A DNA stretch of 64,000 nucleotides from Stenotrophomonas sp. 57 (lineage in GTDB: Bacteria > Pseudomonadota > Gammaproteobacteria > Xanthomonadales > Xanthomonadaceae). Below the pieces are notes generated by a model. That model saw only the letters and a program-made list of their open reading frames with translations, searched no databases and was not told the origin of the DNA. Below, one piece after another: positions 1 to 9,232 of this stretch; position 1 is the stretch's first letter, and every line of letters starts with the position of its first letter. The stretch covers positions 2,292,001 through 2,356,000 of the forward strand of contig NZ_CP127407.1 in NCBI RefSeq assembly GCF_030291075.1, read 5' to 3'. A program made the position numbers and the translations under genes.

Positions 1-69
1 TTGGATCCACTCTATGCAGCACGATACGCGGACGTTGTAGGTATCGGCGGCAGACATCGCGCCAGTCAT
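1..69 (-). CDS. Possible 5' end of an exported protein gene, cut by the window edge
   Basis: On the minus strand an open frame begins near an ATG at 69 and runs off the left edge. Its first residues, continued upstream in frame, read FLILAMTGAMSA followed by ADTYNV, which resembles the end of a signal peptide with a cleavage site after AMSA. No ribosome binding site is obvious and only about 23 codons are visible, so the product cannot be named. It may be a real gene starting slightly upstream with a non-ATG codon, or a chance frame. Confidence 0.25.
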   Translation of the reverse strand, partial: MTGAMSAADTYNVRVSCCIEWIQ

Positions 70-141
70 CGCGAGAATCAGAAAATGGTCCTGCCGGGCG
101 AAGAGGTACGAAATCTTTCAGGGATTCCGCCCCTCTCCGCT

Positions 142-201
142 TCAGTGCAACGGCACCTTCAACACCGAATGCGCAATGGCCGGCGAACTGAACGTCACGC
201 C
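142..201 (-). pseudogene. 3'-end relic of a CocE/X-Pro-peptidase-type hydrolase
   Basis: The minus strand encodes GVTFSSPAIAHSVLKVPLH followed by a stop. This is nearly the same as the last residues of the intact hydrolase gene ending at 15197. At DNA level 142-198 matches 15197-15253 at 54 of 57 positions, in the same orientation. Upstream of this tail the sequence is unrelated and is occupied by the 3' end of the GntR gene, so only the tail survives. It is either a remnant of a second hydrolase copy or a duplication of the gene end left by an insertion. Confidence 0.6.
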
Positions 202-227
202 GTTGCCGAACCTGCAGAAAACGCCCT

Positions 228-971
228 TCAGATCCGCGTCGTAGCCATGAACCGCTCGCGATCCTGCTGCGTGCGGCGGCGGATCTCCTCCAGCGCCTGG
301 CTTTCGGTCGCCTGCAGCATGGCTTCGAACAGGCGCTGGAAGTGATGGCGCATCGCATTGCGCGCGGCCACCGGATCACGCGCACGCAAGGCTTCGAAGA
401 TCGCCATGTGCTCGTCGGCCCGACTGGCGCCGTCGTCATGGCAGACACGCGCATAGACCTCGGTCACCCGCGGCAGCTCGCTGCGCATTCGCCAGATCTG
501 CTGCACGAAGTACTCCACGACCGGATTGCCGGATAGCCGCGCAATGGTCAGATGGAAGCGGCGATCGTACTCGCCGGCCTCCTCATCGCTCAGGTCGCGA
601 CGGCACAGCGCCTCGGCCAGTACCTGCAGTTCAGCGATACCGGCATCATCCAGGTTGCTGGCGGCCAGGGCGGCAGCCTCGGCCTCGAACACCGCGCGCG
701 CGGCGGTAAGGTCGAAGGCACTGACATCCGGCAGTCCGCCGGACGCCTGCGTCGGGCGCGGCTTCACATGCACGCCCGAGCCGATGCGGATCGCAATCCA
801 GCCCTGGGCCTCCAGAGCGATTTCAGCCTCGCGGATGGTGACCCGGCTGACACCGAACCGCTCGGCCAGCTCACGCTCGCCCGGCAGCCGCGAGCCCGGC
901 GGAAATTCGCCGTCCTCGATCAGCTTGCGGAGCTTGGCAGCAATGGTCTGGTAAAGGCGGTTGGCGGACAT
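228..971 (-). CDS. GntR-family regulator, FCD (FadR) subfamily
   Basis: This 247-residue protein has an N-terminal winged helix (about residues 5-70) with the GntR features LPGERELAERFGVSRVTIRE, followed by an all-helical FCD ligand domain (about 85-220) with the metal or acid-binding histidines expected of the family (for example RRFHLTIA and the later MRHHFQRL). FCD regulators next to hexuronate genes usually sense uronates or their breakdown products and repress uptake and catabolism. It lies about 100 bp downstream of the TonB receptor on the same strand, so the two may be co-transcribed. A likely operator pair sits in the divergent region at 4041-4087. The regulatory target is inferred from context. 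Confidence 0.85.
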   Translation of the reverse strand: MSANRLYQTIAAKLRKLIEDGEFPPGSRLPGERELAERFGVSRVTIREAEIALEAQGWIAIRIGSGVHVKPRPTQASGGLPDVSAFDLTAARAVFEAEAAALAASNLDDAGIAELQVLAEALCRRDLSDEEAGEYDRRFHLTIARLSGNPVVEYFVQQIWRMRSELPRVTEVYARVCHDDGASRADEHMAIFEALRARDPVAARNAMRHHFQRLFEAMLQATESQALEEIRRRTQQDRERFMATTRI

Positions 972-1073
972 GCGGCTGACCCTTGGCGATTCCCTCCGGG
1001 TCCCTGCCCTGCCACCGCGGCCGGCAAGGGTCCGGTTGGAGCGACGGCGCGACCACTGGCCGCGCCGCCCTGT

Positions 1074-3965
1074 TCAGAACTTGTATCGTACACCGAAATA
1101 CGCACGCCGCCCGTAGGTCACCACTTCGCGGAAGTTCCCATAGAGCGGCTGGTAGGCCACGCGCGGCTCGTTGGTCAGGTTCATCAGCTCCAGCGACAGC
1201 GACAACTGCTTGTTCACCCGGTAGCGCAGGCGCAGGTCCACGCTGGTGTTGTCATCGTAGTAGCGGTTCTGCTGCGCGGTGTTGCCGGTGAAGTCCTGGT
1301 AGTAGTGCGAGCGGAACTTGCCGACGGCCTGGATGTTGAAGCGCCCGACGTCCCAGTAGATCGAGCCGGACAGGACGTGCCGCGAGAAGCCGCTGAGACC
1401 CGCCGGCGGCACGATCGCCGGAATGATCGTGCCATCACTGGCCAGCTGCTCACCCAGCCGTGAATCCTGGGTCCGGTAGTCGGCGTCGGCATAGTTGTAG
1501 CTGACCTTGAAGCCCAGTCCGTCGAACGGCTTGGGCAGGTACGACAGTCGATGGGTGGCGGTCAGCTCGAAGCCGGTCAGCGTGCTGTCCTCGTCGGTGG
1601 TCACCTGCTGCCGCACCGGCACGGTCACGCTCTGGCCGTCGATGGTGTAGGTCTCCGGCACCAGCGCAGTGGCGGTGCCGCCGTTGAACTGCTTCCAGTA
1701 CACCGCGCCGGCCAGCATCGTGTCCGGGTTCGGGTACCACTCCAGGGAGAGGTCGCCATTCCAGGACATCAGCGGCTGCGCAGCGGGGTTGCCACTGGCA
1801 CTGATGTCATCGAGCGCGTCGGCCAGATTGCCGTAGGTGGCATCACTGCTCACGTTGATGGTGCGCCCCGCTCCCAGTGCCGAAATGTCCGGGCGGGACA
1901 TCGCGCGGTACGCACCGACCCGCAGCAACACGTCCGGGCGCAGCTCGAAGGCTGCGTTGAGGCTGGGCAGCAGCTTGTCGTTGCCCGCCTTGAACACCTG
2001 CGTGCTGTACTCGCCGGTGGGTTGCAGGCGGATCGTCCCGTCACCGTTGTCCTCGAGACGCAGGCCGGTACGCACGCCTTCGGAGCGAACATCGGTCTTG
2101 ACCCAGCGCAGGCCGAGGTTGCCGGTCACCGGCAAACCAAACAGGCTGCTGCTGAACTCCCCCATGAGGTAGAGCGCTCTGCTCTTCTCGGTGATGTCGA
2201 CATTGTTTGGGTCCTGGAAACCCGGATCCAACCCGCTGTCGAGGCTGCCACGGAACGACTGGTACAGGCAGTTCGGATCGAAGTACGCCCAGGACGAAAT
2301 CGTGTTGCCGCTCGCGGCGTCCATGAAGTCATCCTGGGGGAAGGGTGCGCGGCAGGCTTGATTGGCAGCGATGATCTTCGCCTTGTCGGCCGCCACGCGC
2401 TGGTCGTAGTCGGTTACCAGAGTGTTGTCGCGCAGGCGGTAGTCGGCCTGGCTCGCGCGCACGCCGCCCTTGATGCGGGTGAAGAAGCCGGACTCCGGCA
2501 TGAAGCTGGCATCGAAGCGGCCAGCCTTGATCTTGTGATCATTCTCGGTGGCGCTGGAAGTCGCCCGCGCCGCGCCCGTGTAGGCGTCCCAGTTGCCGGG
2601 ATCGAAATTCCGCGCCAGGGCAACGCTCGGCACCTCGCCGTGCCAGTCCCAGTCGTAGTCGACATACCCCGTCGTCCCGCTGCTGATGCCGGGCACGATG
2701 GCATTGTTGACATCACGCTGGTTGGCGCGCAGCCGCGTCATCCGTTCGCTGTCGAGGCGATTGGTGTGTGAGTACGAGAGATCGGTGGACAGCTCCCACG
2801 CTGGGGTCGGGCGCAGGATCAGGTTCAAGCCGCCACCGGTGTACTCCTCCCCACGCCAGTAGCGGTTTGAGGTCGAATCAATCGAGGTGCTGCCGTGCAG
2901 GTGGCGCACGATACCGTCCTCGTCAACCTGGCGCTGGGTGATGCCACGGCGGGCGTTGGACAGGCTCAGGTCACTGCGGTTCTCGTACCAGTTGCGCTGG
3001 GTATGCTCGAAATCGACATTCAGTTCGACCACGTCATTGGGCCGCCACTGCAGTGCGGCAAACTCGCTCTGGCGATCGTTGCGTTCCTGCTTGAGGCGGT
3101 AGATGCGACTGCTCGGCACCAGGTAGTAAGGCGCGCCATTGGCAATGGCCTGTGCGCTGACCTCGTTGCAGTTGGCATTGGCCACGTTCTGCGTGCCGTC
3201 GCAGGCATACCAGGTGGAACCACTGGTGATGCTTTCTTCCGGGTCGGTACCGTCGAGGCGTTGGAAACCCAGCGAAACGCCCAGCTTCTGTCCGTTGCCG
3301 AACTCGAACTGGTCGATGTAGCTGGCGGTGCCACGGTAGCCGATGCCGTCGTCGTCGTGGTACTTCCTGTCATACTCGGCCCAGCTGCCACGCAGGTCGA
3401 ACTGCACCGAGCGCTTGCCGTATTCCAGCGGCCGTACCGTTTCCAGGCCGATGGTACCGGCCACGCCGCCTTCGATGATGTCGGCACGCTGGGTCTTGTA
3501 GATGGCCACCGTGTTGATCAGCTCGGCCGGGAACATGTTGAAGTTCACCGAGCGGTCGCCGCTGCCATTGGTGATTTCGCGGCCGTTGAAGTTGGTGCTG
3601 CTGAGGAAGGCGCCCAGGCCACGGATCGAGATCTCCGACGCACCGGTCTTGTCGCGGGTCGAAGCGGCACCGGTCAGGGTCTCGATCGCGTCGGCCAGCG
3701 ACGGCGCCGGAAGATCACCGATGTCATCTGCGGAAAGCACGTCTGCGATGACCGTGTCGTCGCGCTTCTTGTTGATCGAACTCTGCATCGATTCGCGGAT
3801 GCCGGTGACCTGCACCTGGTCCAGCGTGGTGGGATCCTGCCCTGCCGCGTCCTTGCTGGATTGCGCCTGGGCAGCGGGCATGCCCGCCAATGCGGCAACA
3901 AGCGCCACGATCAGGGGTGTGGGGGACAACGAGATGCTGTGCACTGCTCCGGCGGGTCGCCGCAT
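1074..3965 (-). CDS. TonB-dependent outer-membrane receptor, alginate or oligoalginate uptake
   Basis: The ATG at 3965 is preceded by a strong GGAGGAGG ribosome site and opens a signal peptide ending in PAAQAQ, giving about 963 residues. A plug domain follows (VLSADDIGDLPAPSLADAIE, then EISIRGLG), then a long beta-barrel ending in the aromatic terminus FGVRYKF. The size and plug style match the large polysaccharide-type receptors of Xanthomonadaceae rather than siderophore receptors. It is divergent from the alginate lyase operon and shares its intergenic region with it, so the natural inference is import of alginate fragments across the outer membrane. No dedicated FecIR-type regulators accompany it. 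An upstream ATG at 4022 is in frame but lacks a ribosome site. Confidence 0.85.
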   Translation of the reverse strand: MRRPAGAVHSISLSPTPLIVALVAALAGMPAAQAQSSKDAAGQDPTTLDQVQVTGIRESMQSSINKKRDDTVIADVLSADDIGDLPAPSLADAIETLTGAASTRDKTGASEISIRGLGAFLSSTNFNGREITNGSGDRSVNFNMFPAELINTVAIYKTQRADIIEGGVAGTIGLETVRPLEYGKRSVQFDLRGSWAEYDRKYHDDDGIGYRGTASYIDQFEFGNGQKLGVSLGFQRLDGTDPEESITSGSTWYACDGTQNVANANCNEVSAQAIANGAPYYLVPSSRIYRLKQERNDRQSEFAALQWRPNDVVELNVDFEHTQRNWYENRSDLSLSNARRGITQRQVDEDGIVRHLHGSTSIDSTSNRYWRGEEYTGGGLNLILRPTPAWELSTDLSYSHTNRLDSERMTRLRANQRDVNNAIVPGISSGTTGYVDYDWDWHGEVPSVALARNFDPGNWDAYTGAARATSSATENDHKIKAGRFDASFMPESGFFTRIKGGVRASQADYRLRDNTLVTDYDQRVAADKAKIIAANQACRAPFPQDDFMDAASGNTISSWAYFDPNCLYQSFRGSLDSGLDPGFQDPNNVDITEKSRALYLMGEFSSSLFGLPVTGNLGLRWVKTDVRSEGVRTGLRLEDNGDGTIRLQPTGEYSTQVFKAGNDKLLPSLNAAFELRPDVLLRVGAYRAMSRPDISALGAGRTINVSSDATYGNLADALDDISASGNPAAQPLMSWNGDLSLEWYPNPDTMLAGAVYWKQFNGGTATALVPETYTIDGQSVTVPVRQQVTTDEDSTLTGFELTATHRLSYLPKPFDGLGFKVSYNYADADYRTQDSRLGEQLASDGTIIPAIVPPAGLSGFSRHVLSGSIYWDVGRFNIQAVGKFRSHYYQDFTGNTAQQNRYYDDNTSVDLRLRYRVNKQLSLSLELMNLTNEPRVAYQPLYGNFREVVTYGRRAYFGVRYKF

Positions 3966-4040
3966 GGTTTCCTCCTCCCAAAGGATCGCCTGCACCGCAG
4001 GCGTGGGACGCAGCTTCGGCACGGCAGCATGAAAATGTCA

Positions 4041-4087
4041 ACCAATTGGTATGCTCTCATGCAAATGCCTTTTATCCATACCAGTTG
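4041..4087. promoter_or_regulatory. Candidate GntR/uronate operator between divergent alginate genes
   Basis: Two half-sites face each other: AATTGGTATG at 4044-4053 and CATACCAGTT at 4077-4086 (9 of 10 complementary). The left one is part of the perfect palindrome ACCAATTGGT at 4042-4051. The half-site TTGGTA is the core bound by several FCD-type hexuronate regulators. The position between the TonB receptor and the PL6 lyase fits control of both directions by the local GntR protein. Confidence 0.5.
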
Positions 4088-4206
4088 ATCGCAATTTAAT
4101 GTGCTACTGCAGCATGACTTTGCGCATAAGCTGGCTTACAAAAGGCCCGGAAGTGGTATGCAGGCCCACCCTGAAATGACGGCCCGGCCGTCCCTGGAAG
4201 GATTTC

Positions 4207-5646
4207 ATGCGCATTTGCTGGCTGTCGCGTCATTCACCCACCAATTCATCACTGTTTTGCCTGACCACTGGCTTGGTAATCTGCCTGACCACTTCTGCGG
4301 CAAGTGCAGCCAGCTGGCTCGTCCACGATGTCGCTGAGTACACCACCGCTGCGTCAGCGCTGCAGCCCGGCGATGAAATCGTGCTGGCCGATGGCATCTG
4401 GATCGACGCCCGTCTCCTGCTGAAAGGTCAGGGCACAGCGGCAGCGCCGATCACGCTGCGCGCGCAGACCGCCGGCAAGGTCGTCCTCAGCGGACGCTCG
4501 GACCTGCGCCTGGCGGGGAGCTACCTGCAGGTGTCCAACCTGGTGTTCCGCAACGGCTATACACCGGGTGATGCGGTGGTGGCGTTCCGCGAGTCGAGCA
4601 GGGCCGTCGCCAGCCACAGCCGCGTCACCGGGCTGGTCATCGATGACTACACCAACCCCGATGCCAGCGACCAGGACTACTGGGTATCGCTGTACGGCAA
4701 CCACAACCGCCTCGACCACAGCCAGCTGCGCGGCAAGACCAATGCCGGGCCGACCGTGGTGGTGGTGCGCGATGCCACCCAGGGCCTGGACAACCAGCAC
4801 CGCATCGACCACAACTGGTTCGGTCCGCGCCCGGCACTGGGCGTCAACGGCGGCGAAACGATCCGCGTCGGCACCAGCGACACCTCGCTGAGCAATTCCA
4901 ACAGCACGGTGGAAAACAACTGGTTTGAGGGCTGCGACGGCGAAACCGAGATCATTTCCAGCAAATCCGGCGGCAATACCTATCGCGGAAACGTGTTCTA
5001 CCGTTCGGCCGGTGCGCTCACGCTGCGCCATGGCAACGGTAACCGCGTGATCGACAACGTCTTCCTGGGCGATGACAAGGCCGGCACTGGCGGCGTGAGG
5101 ATCATCAATGCCGACCAGACCGTCAGCAACAACTACTTCGAGCGCCTCGCCGGGTCCAGCAACCGCTCGGCGCTGGCGGTGATGGATGGCCAGTCCAACC
5201 CGCCGCTGTCCGGCTATGCGCCGGTGGTCAACGCCACCATCAGCCGCAACACCTTCGTGGACGTGGCGAAGATCAGCTTCGGGGTGGGCCATGACGCGAC
5301 CAAGGGCATCGATGTGGCCGCCAGCAGCAGTCGCTTCAGTGACAACCTGATCGTCAACCGCACCAGCAGGAACCCCCCAACGGCCGCCAGTTCCCTGACC
5401 GGCATCAGCTTCAGCGGCAATGTGCAGTCGCCGCAGGCCAGTAGTGTGTTCCCCAGCGGCGTCGAAAGCCGCACCGTCACCCTCCAGCAGGCCGCCAGCG
5501 GATTGTGGGTGGCCAACCCTGCCCTGCCCGCTACCGGCGCCGATCCCGCGCTGGCGATGACTGCTCGCGAGGCAACGGGCGTGGACTGGTATCCCAAGGC
5601 AGGCGAGGTTGCCTTGTCACGCACCAGCACCGGAGTTGATCGATGA
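4207..5646 (+). CDS. PL6 alginate lyase (chondroitinase B-like fold), exported
   Basis: The start has a GGAAGGA ribosome site and encodes an N-terminal export signal ending near SAASAASW. The 479-residue protein is a right-handed beta-helix with many N-rich strand turns. The catalytic pair of polysaccharide lyase family 6 is visible: Lys253 in the motif IISSKSGGNTY and Arg274 in LTLRHGN, 21 residues apart as in characterised PL6 enzymes. It would cleave alginate by beta-elimination outside the cytoplasm. Its stop overlaps the start of the PL17 gene (ATGA), so the two are translationally coupled. The single-domain length suggests a compact PL6 enzyme rather than the two-domain type. Confidence 0.9.
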   Translation: MRICWLSRHSPTNSSLFCLTTGLVICLTTSAASAASWLVHDVAEYTTAASALQPGDEIVLADGIWIDARLLLKGQGTAAAPITLRAQTAGKVVLSGRSDLRLAGSYLQVSNLVFRNGYTPGDAVVAFRESSRAVASHSRVTGLVIDDYTNPDASDQDYWVSLYGNHNRLDHSQLRGKTNAGPTVVVVRDATQGLDNQHRIDHNWFGPRPALGVNGGETIRVGTSDTSLSNSNSTVENNWFEGCDGETEIISSKSGGNTYRGNVFYRSAGALTLRHGNGNRVIDNVFLGDDKAGTGGVRIINADQTVSNNYFERLAGSSNRSALAVMDGQSNPPLSGYAPVVNATISRNTFVDVAKISFGVGHDATKGIDVAASSSRFSDNLIVNRTSRNPPTAASSLTGISFSGNVQSPQASSVFPSGVESRTVTLQQAASGLWVANPALPATGADPALAMTAREATGVDWYPKAGEVALSRTSTGVDR

Positions 5647-7871
5647 GGTTGCAGCCGCTGTTCGTTTCCCTGGCCCTGTCCCTTCCCGTTGCCCTGCTGC
5701 CGGCCGCGCAGCTGCTGGCGGCCCCGGCCTCCGCCGCGCGTCAGGCCGATGCCGCACCGGTGCTGATCACCGCCGCCCAGTGGCAGCAGATGGCCAGCGA
5801 AGGCAGCCGCTACCCGTGGTTCGCCAAGGAACAGGCGCGCACGGAACAGTCGCTGAAGAAGATGATGAAGGCCGGCATCGACGTGCCCGTGCCCAAGGAC
5901 AAGGGCGGCGGCCGCACGCATGAGCAGCACAAGCGCAATTACCAGGCGCTGCTGGCGGCCGGCACGCTGTACCGGCTGACCGGCGACAAGGCCTATGCCG
6001 CGTACTCGCGCGACATGCTGCTGCAGTACGCCCAGCTTTACCCCACGCTGGGCCCGCACCCGGAAGGCCGCGGACAGATTCCCGGCCGCGTGTTCTGGCA
6101 GGTGTTGAATGATTCGGTGTGGCTGGTCAATGCCATCCAGGGCTACGACGCGATCCGCGATGCGCTGTCCGCGCAGGACCGCAACACCATCGAATCGCAG
6201 GTGTTCCGGCCGATGGCCGAGTTCCTCATCAGCGAGCCGAAGAACTACGACCAGATCCACAACCACGCCACCTGGGCCGTGGCCGCCACCGGCATGACCG
6301 GCTACGTGCTGCGCGACCAGGAGCTGGTGGAGAAATCGCTGCGCGGCAGCCGCAAGGACGATCAGTTCGGCTTCCTGCGGCAGATCGACCTGCTGTTCTC
6401 GCCCGATGGGTACTACGAGGAAGGCCCCTACTACCAGCGCTACGCACTGGCGCCGTTCCTGCTGTTCGCCAACGCCATCGAACGCAACGAGCCACAACGG
6501 AAGATCTTCGCGCGCCGCGACGGCGTGCTGTTGAAGGCCGTCGACGTGCTGGTACAGACCAGTTACAACGGCCTGTTCTTCCCGATCAACGATGCCATCC
6601 TGGACAAGGGCATCGACACCGAAGAACTGGTGGCCGGCATCGGCATTGCCTATGCGCGCACCGGTGATGACCGCCTGCTTACGGTGGCCCAGCAGCAGAA
6701 ACGCCTGCTGCTTTCGCCCGAAGGGCTGGAGGTGGCGCAGGCGCTGGCGGCGAACAAGGCCACGCCTTTCGACTACAGGCCGATGCTGCTGCGCGACGGC
6801 CCGGACGGCGACCGCGGCGGCCTGGCCATCCTGCGCATGAACGGGGAGCGCGGCCAGGCGCTGGTGCAGAAGGACACCATGCAGGGCATGGGCCACGGCC
6901 ACTTCGACAAGCTCAACTGGCTGTTCTACGACAACGGCAATCCGGTGGTGACCGACTACGGCGCGGCCCGCTTCCTCAACGTGGAAGCCAAGCGCGGCGG
7001 CATCTACCTGGCCGAGAACCGCAGCTGGGCCAAGCAGACCGTGGCCCACAATACCCTGGTAGTGGACGAGCAAAGCCACTTCAAGGGCGACTGGAAGCGC
7101 GGCGAGGAACACGCGCCGCAGGTGCGCTTCTTCCAGGCCGATGCCGATACCCAGGTCGCCTCGGCAACCATGCACGATGCTTACCCTGGCGTAGTGTTCA
7201 CCCGCACCCAGGCATTGCTGCGCCACCCCGAACTGAGCCTGCCGGTGGTACTGGACCTGCTGCAGGTTCACGGCGACAAGGCCGCGCGCTACGACCTGCC
7301 GCTGCACTTCAACGGCCACATCGTCACCACCGGCTTCGAGGCCGAACACTTCCCCAGCCAGCGCCCGGTGCTGGGCAACGAAAACGGCTACCAGCACCTG
7401 TGGCTGGACGCACGCAGCAAGCCCGGCAGCGAGCCGCGCATGCTGGCCTGGCTGCTGGATGGCCGCTTCTACACCTACCGCTTCGGTAGCAGTGCGCCCT
7501 CACAGGCCCTGCTGGTGGAAAGCGGCGCCAACGACCCGGAATTCAACCTGCGCCGCGAACCGGCGCTGCTGCAGCGCGTGGAAGGCCAGAAGGACGTGAC
7601 CTTCTTCAGCGTGCTGGAGCCTCATGGCGAGTACAACGGCACCGCCGAGTACGTGCACGGCGCCGACAGCCGCATCAAGGACATCGTGCGCACCCGCGGC
7701 AGCGATGCCGAGGTGATCGAGCTGCGCCTGGCCAGTGGCTCCCGCATCGCCCTGGGCGTGGCCGATGACAGCAACGCCAGGGGCGAGCACAGCGTGACCG
7801 TCGATGGCCATGCCTACCGCTGGAGCGGCAGCCACGCGCGCAGGGACCGCAGCAAGGGTGACGTGCGATGA
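5643..7871 (+). CDS. PL17 oligoalginate lyase (heparinase II/III-like)
   Basis: This 742-residue protein has a signal peptide (cleavage near LLAAPASA), an N-terminal alginate-lyase helical domain and a C-terminal heparinase II/III-like beta domain. Residues expected at the PL17 active site are visible: the Asn-His pair in HNHATWAV (about 207-208) and the tyrosine cluster EGPYYQRYA (about 260-266), with a metal-type histidine in MGHGHFDKLNW. PL17 enzymes are typically exolytic and release unsaturated monomers that rearrange to DEH. S. maltophilia K279a has a characterised PL17 enzyme (Smlt2602) that is probably the orthologue. It overlaps both neighbours by 4 bp (ATGA), indicating one operon. 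Confidence 0.92.
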   Translation: MRLQPLFVSLALSLPVALLPAAQLLAAPASAARQADAAPVLITAAQWQQMASEGSRYPWFAKEQARTEQSLKKMMKAGIDVPVPKDKGGGRTHEQHKRNYQALLAAGTLYRLTGDKAYAAYSRDMLLQYAQLYPTLGPHPEGRGQIPGRVFWQVLNDSVWLVNAIQGYDAIRDALSAQDRNTIESQVFRPMAEFLISEPKNYDQIHNHATWAVAATGMTGYVLRDQELVEKSLRGSRKDDQFGFLRQIDLLFSPDGYYEEGPYYQRYALAPFLLFANAIERNEPQRKIFARRDGVLLKAVDVLVQTSYNGLFFPINDAILDKGIDTEELVAGIGIAYARTGDDRLLTVAQQQKRLLLSPEGLEVAQALAANKATPFDYRPMLLRDGPDGDRGGLAILRMNGERGQALVQKDTMQGMGHGHFDKLNWLFYDNGNPVVTDYGAARFLNVEAKRGGIYLAENRSWAKQTVAHNTLVVDEQSHFKGDWKRGEEHAPQVRFFQADADTQVASATMHDAYPGVVFTRTQALLRHPELSLPVVLDLLQVHGDKAARYDLPLHFNGHIVTTGFEAEHFPSQRPVLGNENGYQHLWLDARSKPGSEPRMLAWLLDGRFYTYRFGSSAPSQALLVESGANDPEFNLRREPALLQRVEGQKDVTFFSVLEPHGEYNGTAEYVHGADSRIKDIVRTRGSDAEVIELRLASGSRIALGVADDSNARGEHSVTVDGHAYRWSGSHARRDRSKGDVR

Positions 7872-9172
7872 ACGGCCCTGCGGTGGTGTCCAGCCTGCGC
7901 AAGGTGCCGGTGCGTTCGGCGGTGCGCTGGCTGATCGTCGGCCTGATCGCCGTCGCCACGGTCATCAACTACATCGACCGCAATGCACTGGCGGTGATGT
8001 GGCCGGAAATCGCCAAGGAAGTGGGGGCGACCAAGGATGACTACGCCCTGCTGGTGACGGTGTTCATGCTGTTCTACGCCGCCGGCCAGTTCCTGTTCGG
8101 GCGCCTGTTCGACATGATCGGCACGCGCCTGGGCTTCGCGCTGTCGATCAGCGTGTGGTCGATCTCCATCGCCCTGCATTCGATCACCCATTCGATGCTG
8201 TCCTTCAGCCTGGTGCGGGCGATGCTCGGCATCAGCGAGGCCGGGGCGTGGCCGGGCGCGGTGAAGGCGAACGCCGAGTGGTTCCCGGCGCGCGAGCGCG
8301 CATTGGCGCAGGGCGTGTTCAACGCAGGTGCGTCGATCGGCGCGATCGTGTCCGCACCGGCCATCGCCGGCCTGTACCTGTGGCTGGGCTGGCGCGGCAC
8401 CTTCGTGCTGGTCGGTGCGATCGGCTTCCTGTGGCTGCTGCCGTGGCTGTTCGTCTACCGCGCCGGCCCGGACAAGCATCCTTGGGTGAGCGATGCCGAA
8501 CGCCGGTTGATCCTTGAAGACCAGGCGGGACAGCAGGCTGCGGTAGCGCCGAAGGTGAGTGTGCGTTCGCTGCTGGCCCACCGGCAGAGCTGGGGCATGC
8601 TCGCCTGCCGCTTCCTTCTGGACCCGATCTGGTGGCTGTTTGTGTCCTGGCTGCCAATCTATCTGGCCGAGACCTTCGGCTTCGACATCAAGCAGATCGG
8701 CCTGTTCGCCTGGGTGCCCTTCGTGGGCGCGATGCTCGGCAGCCTCAGTGGGGGCTGGCTGTCCGGGCGCCTGATCCGTGCCGGGCACAGCGTGGACCGC
8801 GCACGCAAGCTGTCCATCACCCTGGGCTGCGTGATCATGGCCCCTGCCCTGCTGGGCGCGGTGCTGGCCAACCAGCCCTTGTTTGCCGTGCTGGCAATTG
8901 CCGCCGTGCTGTTCGGTTTCCAGGTCGCCATCGGCAACATCCAGACACTGCCGGGTGATCTGTTCGATGGCCGCTCGGTCGGCACCCTCGCCGGCCTCGG
9001 TGGCCTGGCAGCGGTGGCCGGCACGCTGATCACCACCTGGCTGGTGCCGGTGCTGACCCGCCATTCCTACGCCCCGATCTTCATCCTCGTCGCCGCGCTG
9101 GTGCCGCTGTCGCTGGCCGCGCTGTGGTGGTGGACCGGACCGATCCACAAGCTTGACCGCCGTGGCGGCTGA
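7868..9172 (+). CDS. MFS transporter, anion:cation symporter (hexuronate) type
   Basis: The 434-residue protein has about 12 hydrophobic segments. Its N-terminal transmembrane helix reads VATVINYIDRNALAV, a signature of the ACS family that includes hexuronate (ExuT) and galactarate transporters, and RALAQGVFNAGASIGAIVSAP lies in the expected fourth-to-fifth helix region. The start overlaps the PL17 stop (ATGA). In alginate operons of other gammaproteobacteria this family imports DEH or unsaturated uronates across the inner membrane, and the same role is inferred here. Substrate specificity cannot be read from the sequence. Confidence 0.88.
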   Translation: MNGPAVVSSLRKVPVRSAVRWLIVGLIAVATVINYIDRNALAVMWPEIAKEVGATKDDYALLVTVFMLFYAAGQFLFGRLFDMIGTRLGFALSISVWSISIALHSITHSMLSFSLVRAMLGISEAGAWPGAVKANAEWFPARERALAQGVFNAGASIGAIVSAPAIAGLYLWLGWRGTFVLVGAIGFLWLLPWLFVYRAGPDKHPWVSDAERRLILEDQAGQQAAVAPKVSVRSLLAHRQSWGMLACRFLLDPIWWLFVSWLPIYLAETFGFDIKQIGLFAWVPFVGAMLGSLSGGWLSGRLIRAGHSVDRARKLSITLGCVIMAPALLGAVLANQPLFAVLAIAAVLFGFQVAIGNIQTLPGDLFDGRSVGTLAGLGGLAAVAGTLITTWLVPVLTRHSYAPIFILVAALVPLSLAALWWWTGPIHKLDRRGG

Positions 9173-9232
9173 GCCTGGGTCACCTTCTTTTCCAAGTACA
9201 TCCATTCCCGCGCAAACCAAGGAGTTTTCCGC

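Noticed and set aside
1..345. Plus-strand frame at the left edge
   Set aside because: It runs over the hydrolase relic and the GntR gene end on the opposite strand and is rich in Arg, typical of an antisense frame.
5214..7397. Long open frame on the minus strand opposite the PL6/PL17 genes
   Set aside because: It mirrors high-GC codon bias of the real genes on the plus strand, has no domain signal, and has no ribosome site.
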